Part shown: piece after piece, positions 1 through 4,912 of the stretch
How the letters are laid out: the number at the start of each line of letters is the position of its first letter
How positions within the stretch are numbered: the first letter of the stretch is position 1
The notes under the pieces: generated by a model
What the model was told of the DNA's origin: nothing
The model's input: the letters and a program-made list of their open reading frames with translations, nothing else
Database searches by the model: none
From: Sneathiella sp.
GTDB lineage: Bacteria; Pseudomonadota; Alphaproteobacteria; Sneathiellales; Sneathiellaceae
Direction: 5' to 3'
Assembly (NCBI GenBank): GCA_016765515.1
Contig: JAESPT010000037.1
Coordinates: forward strand, 1 to 9,342
Length of the DNA stretch: 9,342 nucleotides
Translations under genes and position numbers: made by a program

Positions 1-100
1 TCCTCAAAAAATAAAAATACACCTTCAATAAATTATATAAAATTAACTCACCTTAAAGAGCTCTAAAACAAACAATAATGGCTAATTTTAATTCAAATAC
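1..100. other. Gene-free left edge
   Basis: I see no open reading frame, RNA gene or convincing promoter in this AT-rich stretch. It holds an 8-bp palindrome, AGAGCTCT, at about 57-64. It is probably the body of the repeat whose right end follows at 101-127, but only that right end can be recognised. Confidence 0.4.
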
Positions 101-127
101 GAGTTTGTGCGCAAACTCCCGTTGGCA
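101..127 (+). repeat. Right end of cassette-boundary repeat (copy A)
   Basis: An 18-nt perfect hairpin lies at 101-118 (GAGTTTG, loop TGCG, CAAACTC). The terminal motif CGTTGGCA follows at 120-127 and leads into ATAAT. The same CGTTGGCA ends copies at 4887-4894 and 9249-9256, always just before a new gene group or insertion. The broken gene at 167 begins 40 bp downstream. The left part of this copy cannot be defined. Assignment to the family rests on the terminal motif, its position and the stem-loop, since the internal sequence differs from the other copies. Confidence 0.55.
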
Positions 128-166
128 ATAATATCAACGGAACGCATAAAATGAACAATTTGATTA

Positions 167-517
167 ATGAAATATAGCATTCCAGATAAAAGAGAATTAA
201 CAAAATCTGAAATTGAATTTCTGACTTATCTGTTTGAAAAATAAAAATCGGAATGGACTAATTTAATCGGGAATCTGAAAATTATTGCGAGATGTGGTTG
301 CGGAAAATGTCCGACTATAATATTTGGAAAAACATTTGACTCGGAAATTCAAAAAGGGAATTTAATAATTGATTTTGCTGGAAAAGGCGAAAACGGGGAA
401 TTAATTGGAATATCTGTATTCGGAACTGACCAAATGCCGACTGAATTGGAATTTTACTCAATAGACGGAGTATCTGAAATTAGAGAATTACCGAAAATTG
501 AAATATTAACAAACTAA
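167..517 (+). pseudogene. Small conserved-looking protein interrupted by an in-frame stop
   Basis: Reading from ATG 167 gives 25 codons (MKYSIPDKRELTKSEIEFLT...) and then TAA at 242-244. The same frame stays open for 90 more codons to TAA 515-517. The downstream part is protein-like, with a Cys-rich CGCGKCPT motif followed by IIFGK, and later DFAGKG and ELEFYSIDG. There is no usable start just after the stop; the next in-frame ATG is at 434. A single change (for example GAA to TAA) would explain the break and restore about 116 residues. An upstream ATG at 151 in another frame (MNNLINEI, stop at 175) may be a remnant of the true N-terminus. I half-recognise the CGCGKCPT pattern from small Bacteroidota proteins, but I cannot name a family or function. 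It lies 4 bp upstream of the membrane gene at 522, so the two were probably co-transcribed. Confidence 0.6.
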
Positions 518-521
518 AATA

Positions 522-833
522 ATGGAAGACTTATTAATAATACTAATCATTTTGATTCCAATTATTCTTTGGATTTCAAGTGCTTATATGCTTTCTAAAT
601 GGATTAAGTTTAAACTCTTTTTTATAGCAAATACACTTTTAGTAATTACATATGTCGGAATTATAATTTATGGAAAAACTGCTATTTGGGAACACGATGA
701 ATATGGATTAGGAATGCTATTTAGATTAGCATTTTGTTTAATATCCCACGTTTTAATTGTTTTTATATTTGCATTATTTAAAAGACGAAAATTAAAAAAT
801 ACTATTGCCAATCGAGTAGACGGCTCCGACTAA
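522..833 (+). CDS. Small three-helix membrane protein with an altered C-terminus
   Basis: A 103-residue integral membrane protein of unknown function. Three hydrophobic segments are visible at about residues 4-24, 31-51 and 67-87, and a basic tail (FKRRKLK) follows at about 86-92. The TAA of the preceding broken gene is 4 bp upstream, so the pair looks like one unit. The last codons run into the group II intron inserted on the opposite strand: residues after about IAN (RVDGSD) and the stop at 831-833 are antisense intron domain VI sequence. Removing the intron gives a different C-terminus. If the intron starts at 1404 the protein would end ANTV. If it starts at 1406 the frame would run about 28 residues into the repeat. 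Transmembrane topology and coding status are fairly secure; no family is recognised. Confidence 0.7.
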   Translation: MEDLLIILIILIPIILWISSAYMLSKWIKFKLFFIANTLLVITYVGIIIYGKTAIWEHDEYGLGMLFRLAFCLISHVLIVFIFALFKRRKLKNTIANRVDGSD

Positions 834-1406
834 AGTAGCCGGAGTGCGCCTCTCACACCACCGTACGTACGGGTCTCGTATACGGCGGTTCGTAAATCAT
901 CAGACCAAAGCTCTTTTCTCCTTTGATACTATCTTCTAGTTTAAGCATAGGCTATACAGCGTATTCCTATGCGAATTTTGAAGAGAAATACGTTCAGTCC
1001 TTCCTTATTTGTGAGTCCTCTAGGGTTCTACCCTAGCTCGTTTCCTATAAGTACTATGACCTCTGCTGACTTCTCCAATATGCCAACTCGTGACTTTGGA
1101 GACCTCCCCAGGTAAGAACATCTTCTTTCACTCAATCCCTGCCGTATCTACACACTTACTCTTTTGTTATTCTTTTGGGCGTTACAAAGATGTGCTTGCT
1201 TACCCAAGTAAATGTGCCTCGTATACGGTTTCTGTTCGTCAGTACCGAGTTTTGTAGTCTCGCTTCCTTCACTGCATATCTCACGATAAACCAGCTTGCG
1301 ACTTACTAATGGTTCAAAGCGTTACCTCTGCCCATAAGGGACTTGCACCCTCTAAATGAATAAACTACTTTTAAGTAATTTAAAGATGCCCATGCTGGGC
1401 ACACAC
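811..1406 (-). mobile_element. ORF-less group II intron
   Basis: Read on the minus strand, the element starts GTGTG at 1406 or 1404 and runs into TGCCCAGCATGGGCA, matching the GUGYG 5' rule. It ends CTACTCGAT at 811, giving the expected AY 3' end. A domain V of exactly 34 nt lies at 890-857 and a domain VI hairpin at 844-824. A candidate EBS1 (ACCGTATA, complement of 1222-1229, about 177 nt into the intron) pairs perfectly over 8 nt with the 5' exon TATACGGT directly upstream of a start at 1406, which favours that boundary. The intron is only about 596 nt and encodes no reverse transcriptase; an AGGAAGGACTGAACGT stretch near 970-985 (minus strand) looks like the former leader of a lost ORF. 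Mobility would need a maturase supplied in trans. It lies antisense to the membrane gene it interrupts, so it cannot splice from that gene's mRNA. Class assignment is uncertain. Confidence 0.85.
857..890 (-). ncRNA. Group II intron domain V
   Basis: The 34-nt minus-strand sequence begins AACCGCCGTA and ends TACGGTGGT. The two arms pair over 9 bp with one G-U wobble, which places a CGC catalytic triad at positions 4-6. A two-to-three-nucleotide bulge on the 3' side (near ACG) separates the short distal stem. Length, wobble position and bulge match the conserved catalytic hairpin. A CGC triad is known from group IIC introns, whereas IIA and IIB usually have AGC. Domain VI follows at 844-824 with a 9-bp stem (CTCCGGCTA / TAGTCGGAG). 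Confidence 0.85.
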
Positions 1407-1443
1407 ACCGTATAAAATTAATTGCTAGTGCAAGCCTACTTAC

Positions 1444-1463
1444 GAAAATCCTCGCGGATTTTC
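1444..1463. repeat. Hairpin 1 inside repeat copy B
   Basis: A perfect 8-bp inverted repeat, GAAAATCC and GGATTTTC, surrounds a TCGC loop and extends outward with a CG pair after a small bulge. Copy D has the same stem at 9169-9188 with loop TACC. The stem is conserved while the loop varies, which suggests the folded structure matters. No U-tract follows, so an intrinsic terminator is less likely. Confidence 0.7.
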
Positions 1464-1469
1464 TATTCG

Positions 1470-1521
1470 GTTTGTATTTACTAAATTAGTCGCTTAAACA
1501 CGCAACTAATCTTATACAAAC
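1470..1521. repeat. Nested hairpin 2 inside repeat copy B
   Basis: The outer arms GTTTGTAT (1470-1477) and ATACAAAC (1514-1521) pair perfectly. The inner arms ATTAGTCGC (1485-1493) and GCAACTAAT (1502-1510) pair with one mismatch. Copy D keeps the inner core GGTCGC/GCAACT at 9208-9241 while its outer arm sequence differs but still pairs. Such covariation is what a structured recombination or insertion site would show. Confidence 0.65.
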
Positions 1522-1576
1522 ACGTTACCAATAATTATGACCCGTCCTGAAATATGTATACAAAAAACAACTGTAT

Positions 1577-1948
1577 ATGTATAAAAATGATGGATATGTG
1601 AGACGTTATAGCGAAAGCTTTAAACTCAAGATTCTAGCAGAACTTACCAAAGGAAACCATTCCAAAAGACAAATTGCATTAACTTACGGGATACAATCCA
1701 GTACAATCAACGTATGGATTAAAAAGTATGACCGTAAAGATTTAATGAACACCCGTGTAACCGTGCAAACAGACGATGAATTAACCCGTATCAAGGCCCT
1801 TCAGAAGGAGCTTAAACAACTTAAAGACCTCCTTATCAAAAAGGATATCGAAAAACTTGTCAACGATAGTTATCTTGAAGTAGCTGCTGAAAACTTAGGA
1901 TATAAAGATGTGCAGGAATTAAAAAAAAACTTAAACATCGAGCCCTAA
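1577..1948 (+). CDS. IS3-family transposase OrfA (HTH protein)
   Basis: This 123-residue DNA-binding subunit recognises the IS ends. An N-terminal helix-turn-helix of the HTH_Tnp_1 type occupies about residues 9-52 (YSESFKLKILAEL, then SKRQIALTYGI and INVWIKKY). A leucine-rich alpha-helical stretch at about 68-100 (TRIKALQKELKQLKDLLIKK) is the usual multimerisation region. Its stop overlaps the orfB start as TAATG at 1946-1950. A run of nine A at 1921-1929 near the end gives a -1 slippery site, so OrfA can be made alone or as the N-terminal part of an OrfAB transposase. The assignment is strong; the exact IS3 subgroup cannot be judged from this sequence alone. Confidence 0.93.
   Translation: MYKNDGYVRRYSESFKLKILAELTKGNHSKRQIALTYGIQSSTINVWIKKYDRKDLMNTRVTVQTDDELTRIKALQKELKQLKDLLIKKDIEKLVNDSYLEVAAENLGYKDVQELKKNLNIEP
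1924..1930 (+). promoter_or_regulatory. Programmed -1 frameshift site
   Basis: The heptamer A_AAA_AAC is in the orfA frame (AAA 1925-1927, AAC 1928-1930), inside nine consecutive A. The -1 frame is open from here through CTTAAACATCGAGCCCTA into the orfB ATG, so slippage would fuse about 118 OrfA residues to about 291 residues of the orfB frame, roughly 409 in total. This is the standard IS3 mechanism. The TAATG overlap would also allow OrfB to be translated separately by reinitiation. Confidence 0.7.
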
Positions 1949-2805
1949 TGAAAATAGCACCAATCAATCGAAAAGACAGACTGTTCAATATCGAAACTAT
2001 CTGTGATGCTTTCTCTTTAAAAAGAGATGCCTATTACAAATTCCACAAACGTTATCTAGTCAAAAAAGAGGTAGAACAAAGCGTTGTTGAACTTGTTCGA
2101 AAAAGCAGAAGGACCCTACCCAGAGAAGGTACTAGAAAACTGATGAGGTCGCTACATATCGACTTTCAAAAACAACACCTGAAAATAGGTAGAGACCAGC
2201 TGTTTAATATCTTGAGAGAAAATGAATTGCTCGTTAAAAGAAAAAAATATTCTTCTAGAACTACCAATTCGTATCACAGGTTCTATAAGTATAACAATAG
2301 CATAAAAGACTTGAACATCAATAGACCCAATCAAGTTTGGGCTTCGGATATTACATACATCAGAACCATTAACGGATTTTGTTACCTAGGGCTCATTACC
2401 GATATGTATTCAAGGAAAATCGTGGGGTACGACCTAAGTGATAGTCTAGAACTAAACGGATGTGTCAGAGCTCTCAATAAAGCCATTTACCAAGCAAAGG
2501 CAACCAAGGGAATAATTCATCATTCTGACAGGGGAATACAATATTGTAGCAATGTGTACACGCAGATACTCAAAAGAAAGAAAATAGAAATCAGTATGAC
2601 CCAAGAAAACCATTGCTATGAAAACGCAATGGCAGAAAGAGTGAATGGCATACTCAAAGACGAATTTTATCTCGACCAGACCTTTACCAGCGTACAACAT
2701 GCCAAAAGAGCTGCCAAAAATGCAATCAAATTGTACAACAACAAAAGATTACATTTATCTTTAGACTATAAAACACCTAATTACGTGCACCAATATGCCG
2801 CTTAA
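1948..2805 (+). CDS. IS3-family transposase OrfB (DDE catalytic domain)
   Basis: This 285-residue subunit is the RNase H-like integrase domain that cuts and joins DNA during transposition. The N-terminal 100 residues carry the HTH_21-like region (AFSLKRDAYYKFHKRY, later TRKLMRSL). The catalytic triad is visible as D134 (WASDITYI), D194 (HHSDRGIQY) and E230 (NAMAERVNGILKDEF), with 35 residues between D194 and E230, the classical DD(35)E spacing. The C-terminal NNKRLHLSLDYKTPNYVH is typical of IS3 OrfB. The gene is full length with no internal stop, so the copy is probably active. It is expected to work mainly as an OrfAB fusion made by frameshifting. Confidence 0.94.
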   Translation: MKIAPINRKDRLFNIETICDAFSLKRDAYYKFHKRYLVKKEVEQSVVELVRKSRRTLPREGTRKLMRSLHIDFQKQHLKIGRDQLFNILRENELLVKRKKYSSRTTNSYHRFYKYNNSIKDLNINRPNQVWASDITYIRTINGFCYLGLITDMYSRKIVGYDLSDSLELNGCVRALNKAIYQAKATKGIIHHSDRGIQYCSNVYTQILKRKKIEISMTQENHCYENAMAERVNGILKDEFYLDQTFTSVQHAKRAAKNAIKLYNNKRLHLSLDYKTPNYVHQYAA

Positions 2806-2845
2806 ATTTAAGTATTAATCTGTAGCCGTATTTTAGGACGTGACA

Positions 2846-2855
2846 TTAGGTACGA
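2846..2855. other. Remnant of host sequence between two insertions
   Basis: Only ten bases separate the IS3 and IS481-like elements: TTA (the right target duplication of IS3) then GGTACGA, of which ACGA (2852-2855) is repeated at 4155-4158 as a candidate IS481 target duplication. Removing both elements joins the CGTTACCA end of repeat copy B to the leader of the MORN-repeat gene. Confidence 0.6.
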
Positions 2856-2868
2856 TAAAGGGACATCC

Positions 2869-2898
2869 TTTACAAAGTTAAAGGGACATAGTTTACAC
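2869..2898 (+). repeat. Left terminal inverted repeat of the IS481-like element
   Basis: These 30 bases are the exact reverse complement of 4113-4142. They overlap a 23-bp tandem direct repeat: TAAAGGGACAT starts at 2856 and again at 2879, each followed two bases later by TTTACA. The arrangement gives two likely transposase sites per end. Confidence 0.85.
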
Positions 2899-2936
2899 TT
2901 TTGAGATGTATAAATTGTTAATTAAAACAGTTTATT

Positions 2937-4118
2937 ATGCCTAGGAAAGTAACAACAACTATGGAACAAAAAGTAGAATTTATCTGTGAATGGTTATCAC
3001 AAAAGTATACCATCACCGAACTTTGCCGAGTCTTTAATATTTCAAGGCCTACGGCTTACAAAATGATTAATCGATACGAGAATTTAGGTATTGAAGGTCT
3101 TCGACAGAGGAATAAATCGCCAAATAACCATCCTAACAGAACTCCCGAAATTGTAGTGAAAAACATCCTTAAATTAAAGGAGAAGCATTCACTATGGGGA
3201 GCTAAAAAAATAAGAAAATTATTGTTTAACGTTTGTCATGAAAAAGATATCCCAAGCGTGGTTACTGTTCACAATATTCTTTCTAGAAATGGCCTAGTTA
3301 AACCTCAAAAAAGATGTAAGAGAGTAAAGCCTGTTTTCCCTGTGTTTGACCCTAAGGAGTGTAATGAGGTTTGGAGTGCAGATTATAAAGGAAAGTTTTT
3401 AATGGGCAATAAAATCTATTGTCACCCTCTTACTATTGCGGACTCACGAAGTCGCTTTCTCTTTACCGCCAAGGGACATTATCATGAAAACTTAAAGTCT
3501 GCAAAGACAGAGTTTGCAAAGGTTTTTAGAAAATACGGCATCCCTAAACAATTGCACACAGACAATGGTAGTCCCTTTGGATCTGTTCGTGCCATTCAAC
3601 GTTTTACTCAACTCTCTTACTGGTTCATTGAGCTAGGAATTATGCCTGTGTTCTCAGATCCAGCACACCCAGAACAAAACGGACGACATGAACGCATGCA
3701 CCGTGATTTAAAGGCTGCTTGCGCCAAACCCTCGGCATACGATTTAAAAGCACAACAAAGGCGTTTAAACCACTTTGTAAAGGAATATAATAACATAAGA
3801 CCTCATGAAGCTTTAGACATGGAAACCCCTGCGGCTATTCATTGTTTTTCTACAAGACCTTTTCCTGAAAGAATACCCGCTTTTCATTATGATTCATCAA
3901 TGAAAATTATGAAGGTGACACAAAATGGGGCAATGCGCTGGAAGTCTTATTATTGGGTCTACTTGACCGCTGCATTAAAAGGAAAATATGTAGGGGCTCA
4001 AGAAATGGGCAATGGAATTTGGAAGGTGTTTTATAGAAACGTATTTTTAGGTTTCTTTGATGAACAAAATATAAGAAATAAACAAGTATCAATAAGGTTA
4101 AGTCAAAACATGGTGTAA
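2937..4118 (+). CDS. IS481-like DDE transposase
   Basis: A single-ORF, 393-residue transposase. A helix-turn-helix occupies about residues 13-55 (TITELCRVFNISRPTAYKMI), and a second helical DNA-binding region follows at about 70-100 (SLWGAKKIRKLLF). The integrase core spans about 140-300, with D149 (VWSADYKGKF), D209 (LHTDNGSPFG) and E252 (NGRHERMHRDLK). The HPEQNGRHERMHRDLK block is characteristic of the IS481 group, and the spacing of about 42 between the last two acidic residues is longer than the IS3 pattern. The C-terminal 80 residues (KVTQNGAMRWKSYYWVY) resemble the small beta-barrel that follows the core in such enzymes. The stop codon falls inside the right inverted repeat. The start at 2937 has no clear ribosome site, but homology begins close after it. 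No disruption is seen. Confidence 0.92.
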   Translation: MPRKVTTTMEQKVEFICEWLSQKYTITELCRVFNISRPTAYKMINRYENLGIEGLRQRNKSPNNHPNRTPEIVVKNILKLKEKHSLWGAKKIRKLLFNVCHEKDIPSVVTVHNILSRNGLVKPQKRCKRVKPVFPVFDPKECNEVWSADYKGKFLMGNKIYCHPLTIADSRSRFLFTAKGHYHENLKSAKTEFAKVFRKYGIPKQLHTDNGSPFGSVRAIQRFTQLSYWFIELGIMPVFSDPAHPEQNGRHERMHRDLKAACAKPSAYDLKAQQRRLNHFVKEYNNIRPHEALDMETPAAIHCFSTRPFPERIPAFHYDSSMKIMKVTQNGAMRWKSYYWVYLTAALKGKYVGAQEMGNGIWKVFYRNVFLGFFDEQNIRNKQVSIRLSQNMV

Positions 4119-4142
4119 ACTATGTCCCTTTAACTTTGTAAA
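4113..4142 (-). repeat. Right terminal inverted repeat of the IS481-like element
   Basis: Perfect 30-bp reverse complement of 2869-2898. It contains the transposase stop codon at 4116-4118. An outer half-site (CTATCTGCCTTA, 4143-4154) completes the second binding unit of this end, less well conserved than on the left. Confidence 0.85.
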
Positions 4143-4180
4143 CTATCTGCCTTAACGAACATTAAGAAAAATATGAGACA

Positions 4181-4795
4181 ATGAATAAAGTAGTATTGAA
4201 TTGTATGTTGATATTGGGTATTTTGATCTCTTCAAATTTTGTAATAGCGCAAGAGTCTAATTTTGACCCTTTTAAATTAAAGGCAGAATATTTCAACGAC
4301 AAAGGTGTCAAGGATAAAATGGTTTTTAGTGACAAAAAAGGAAACTCATTCAAAATCAAAAAATCTGATTTTTCTAATGGGGTTTATATTAAACAGGGTG
4401 AAAAATGGCTAAAACATGGAGTTTGGCTTAGTACTTATGAAGGAAGAATTACAGAAAAAATAGTTTATAGCTTTGGAAAAAAACATGGAGTCAGGGAGAG
4501 TTATTACGAAAATGGTAAAGTTCAATTTGAGGATCAATTTGTCAAAGGAGTACAACAAGGAATATCATTTCAATATAGGGCGGACGGGACAAAAGTTTAT
4601 GAGTGTCCTTATGTTATAGGTAAGAAAGAAGGGGTTAAAATTGAGTACGAAAGAAACGGGTCAATTTCTTTTAAGAAGAATTACAAAAATGGTAAACTAC
4701 AAGGTGAATATCTTCAATATAATAATGATGGTAAATTAGTTGCTCGTACTTATTATGAACTGGGGAAGCAAGTTGGAAAAACCGAATGGTATTAA
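4181..4795 (+). CDS. Secreted YwqK-like MORN-repeat protein
   Basis: A 204-residue exported protein. Residues 1-24 form a Sec signal peptide (basic MNK, hydrophobic core, cleavage after IAQ). From about residue 79 it consists of repeats of about 24 residues with a recurring xGxxxxYxxxGK pattern; the marker glycines fall at 80, 103, 127, 151, 175 and 199. This is the MORN_2/YwqK type of beta-hairpin repeat, often annotated as antitoxin YwqK, but that label is no proof of a toxin-antitoxin role and no partner toxin is visible. Residues 25-75 are a unique polar segment. The IS481-like element ends about 26 bp upstream, so the original promoter may be displaced. An overlapping ATGAGACAATGA at 4173 encodes only MRQ and matches the start of the gene at 4913, which suggests related 5' ends. 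It sits alone between repeats B and C. Confidence 0.8.
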   Translation: MNKVVLNCMLILGILISSNFVIAQESNFDPFKLKAEYFNDKGVKDKMVFSDKKGNSFKIKKSDFSNGVYIKQGEKWLKHGVWLSTYEGRITEKIVYSFGKKHGVRESYYENGKVQFEDQFVKGVQQGISFQYRADGTKVYECPYVIGKKEGVKIEYERNGSISFKKNYKNGKLQGEYLQYNNDGKLVARTYYELGKQVGKTEWY

Positions 4796-4804
4796 TCATC
4801 ACTG

Positions 4805-4894
4805 ATAACAATGCGTATAAAAAAAGTATAGTTCTTGATTCATAGATATGGGTATTTGAAAAAAAGCAGGGCTTCGTTTAGGTGGTCGTTGGCA
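4805..4894 (+). repeat. Cassette-boundary repeat (copy C), divergent
   Basis: The intergenic region after the MORN gene starts with ATAACAATGCGTATAA, loosely like the left ends of the other copies. It ends in CGTTGGCA at 4887-4894, the exact right terminal motif of copies A and D. The next gene starts 18 bp later. The interior hairpins of copies B and D are not obvious here, so this is a divergent or degenerate member recognised mainly by its right end and placement between genes. Confidence 0.5.
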
Positions 4895-4912
4895 AACATT
4901 AAGAAAAAAAGC

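Larger units (their letters stand above)
805..1530 (+). repeat. Cassette-boundary repeat (copy B), split by a group II intron
   Basis: With the intron removed, the left end TTGCCAAC followed by ACCGTATA and TTAATTGCTAG aligns with left ends at 8201 (TTACCAACACC...) and 9123 (TTGCCAACAAAACC...). The interior carries hairpins at 1444-1463 and 1470-1521 with counterparts in copy D, and the right end is CGTTACCA at 1523-1530. The uninterrupted unit is about 130 bp, close to the 134 bp of copy D measured between the same left and right motifs. It separates the 167-833 gene pair from the MORN-repeat gene at 4181, which originally lay about 37 bp away before two IS insertions. Its function is inferred only from position and structure. 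Confidence 0.7.
1538..2845 (+). mobile_element. Complete IS3-family insertion sequence (copy 1)
   Basis: The 1308-bp element starts TGACCCGTCCTGAAATAT and ends with an 18-bp imperfect inverted repeat (14 of 18 match) terminating GTGACA at 2845. Both ends carry the terminal TG...CA of the family. A 3-bp direct repeat TTA flanks it (1535-1537 and 2846-2848), as expected for IS3 transposition. It carries orfA and orfB in the usual -1 arrangement. The left end lies 7 bp past the CGTTACCA right end of repeat copy B. The first 79 bp recur without a mismatch at 9264-9342, next to repeat copy D. Confidence 0.92.
2856..4154 (+). mobile_element. Complete IS481-like insertion sequence
   Basis: The element is about 1299 bp with a single transposase gene. 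Its ends contain a perfect 30-bp inverted repeat, 2869-2898 and 4113-4142. Outside that, the similarity continues weakly to TAAAGG at 2856 and its complement near 4154. Each end is built from two tandem 23-bp units beginning TAAAGGGACAT or similar, which look like paired transposase binding sites. The flanking ACGA at 2852-2855 and 4155-4158 is a plausible 4-bp target duplication. The exact ends are uncertain by one or two bases because the outer units differ in length by one. Confidence 0.88.

Noticed and set aside
835..1404. Residual reverse transcriptase gene within the intron
   Set aside because: No frame on the minus strand gives reverse transcriptase or maturase motifs; the domain IV region is only a short remnant.
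1553..1583. Direct repeat TATGTATA upstream of and across the orfA start
   Set aside because: Two copies of an 8-mer 23 bp apart in very AT-rich DNA; possibly a transposase site, but not distinguishable from chance.
2152..2700. Minus-strand ORFs inside the IS3 transposase, and similar antisense ORFs at 3907, 4162, 5139, 7792 and 8938
   Set aside because: They are shadows of well-supported genes on the other strand and show no recognisable protein features or start context.
4173..4184. Regulatory leader peptide MRQ before the MORN gene
   Set aside because: Three codons overlapping the real start are too little evidence. The match to the start of the 4913 gene is better explained by a shared 5' segment.
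4181..4795. Toxin-antitoxin assignment for the YwqK-like protein
   Set aside because: The family name comes from annotation habit; the protein is exported and has no toxin neighbour here.
4835..4912. Longer start for the 674-residue secreted protein (26 extra residues)
   Set aside because: The extension lies inside repeat copy C, is basic and not protein-like, and would bury an excellent signal peptide that begins at ATG 4913.
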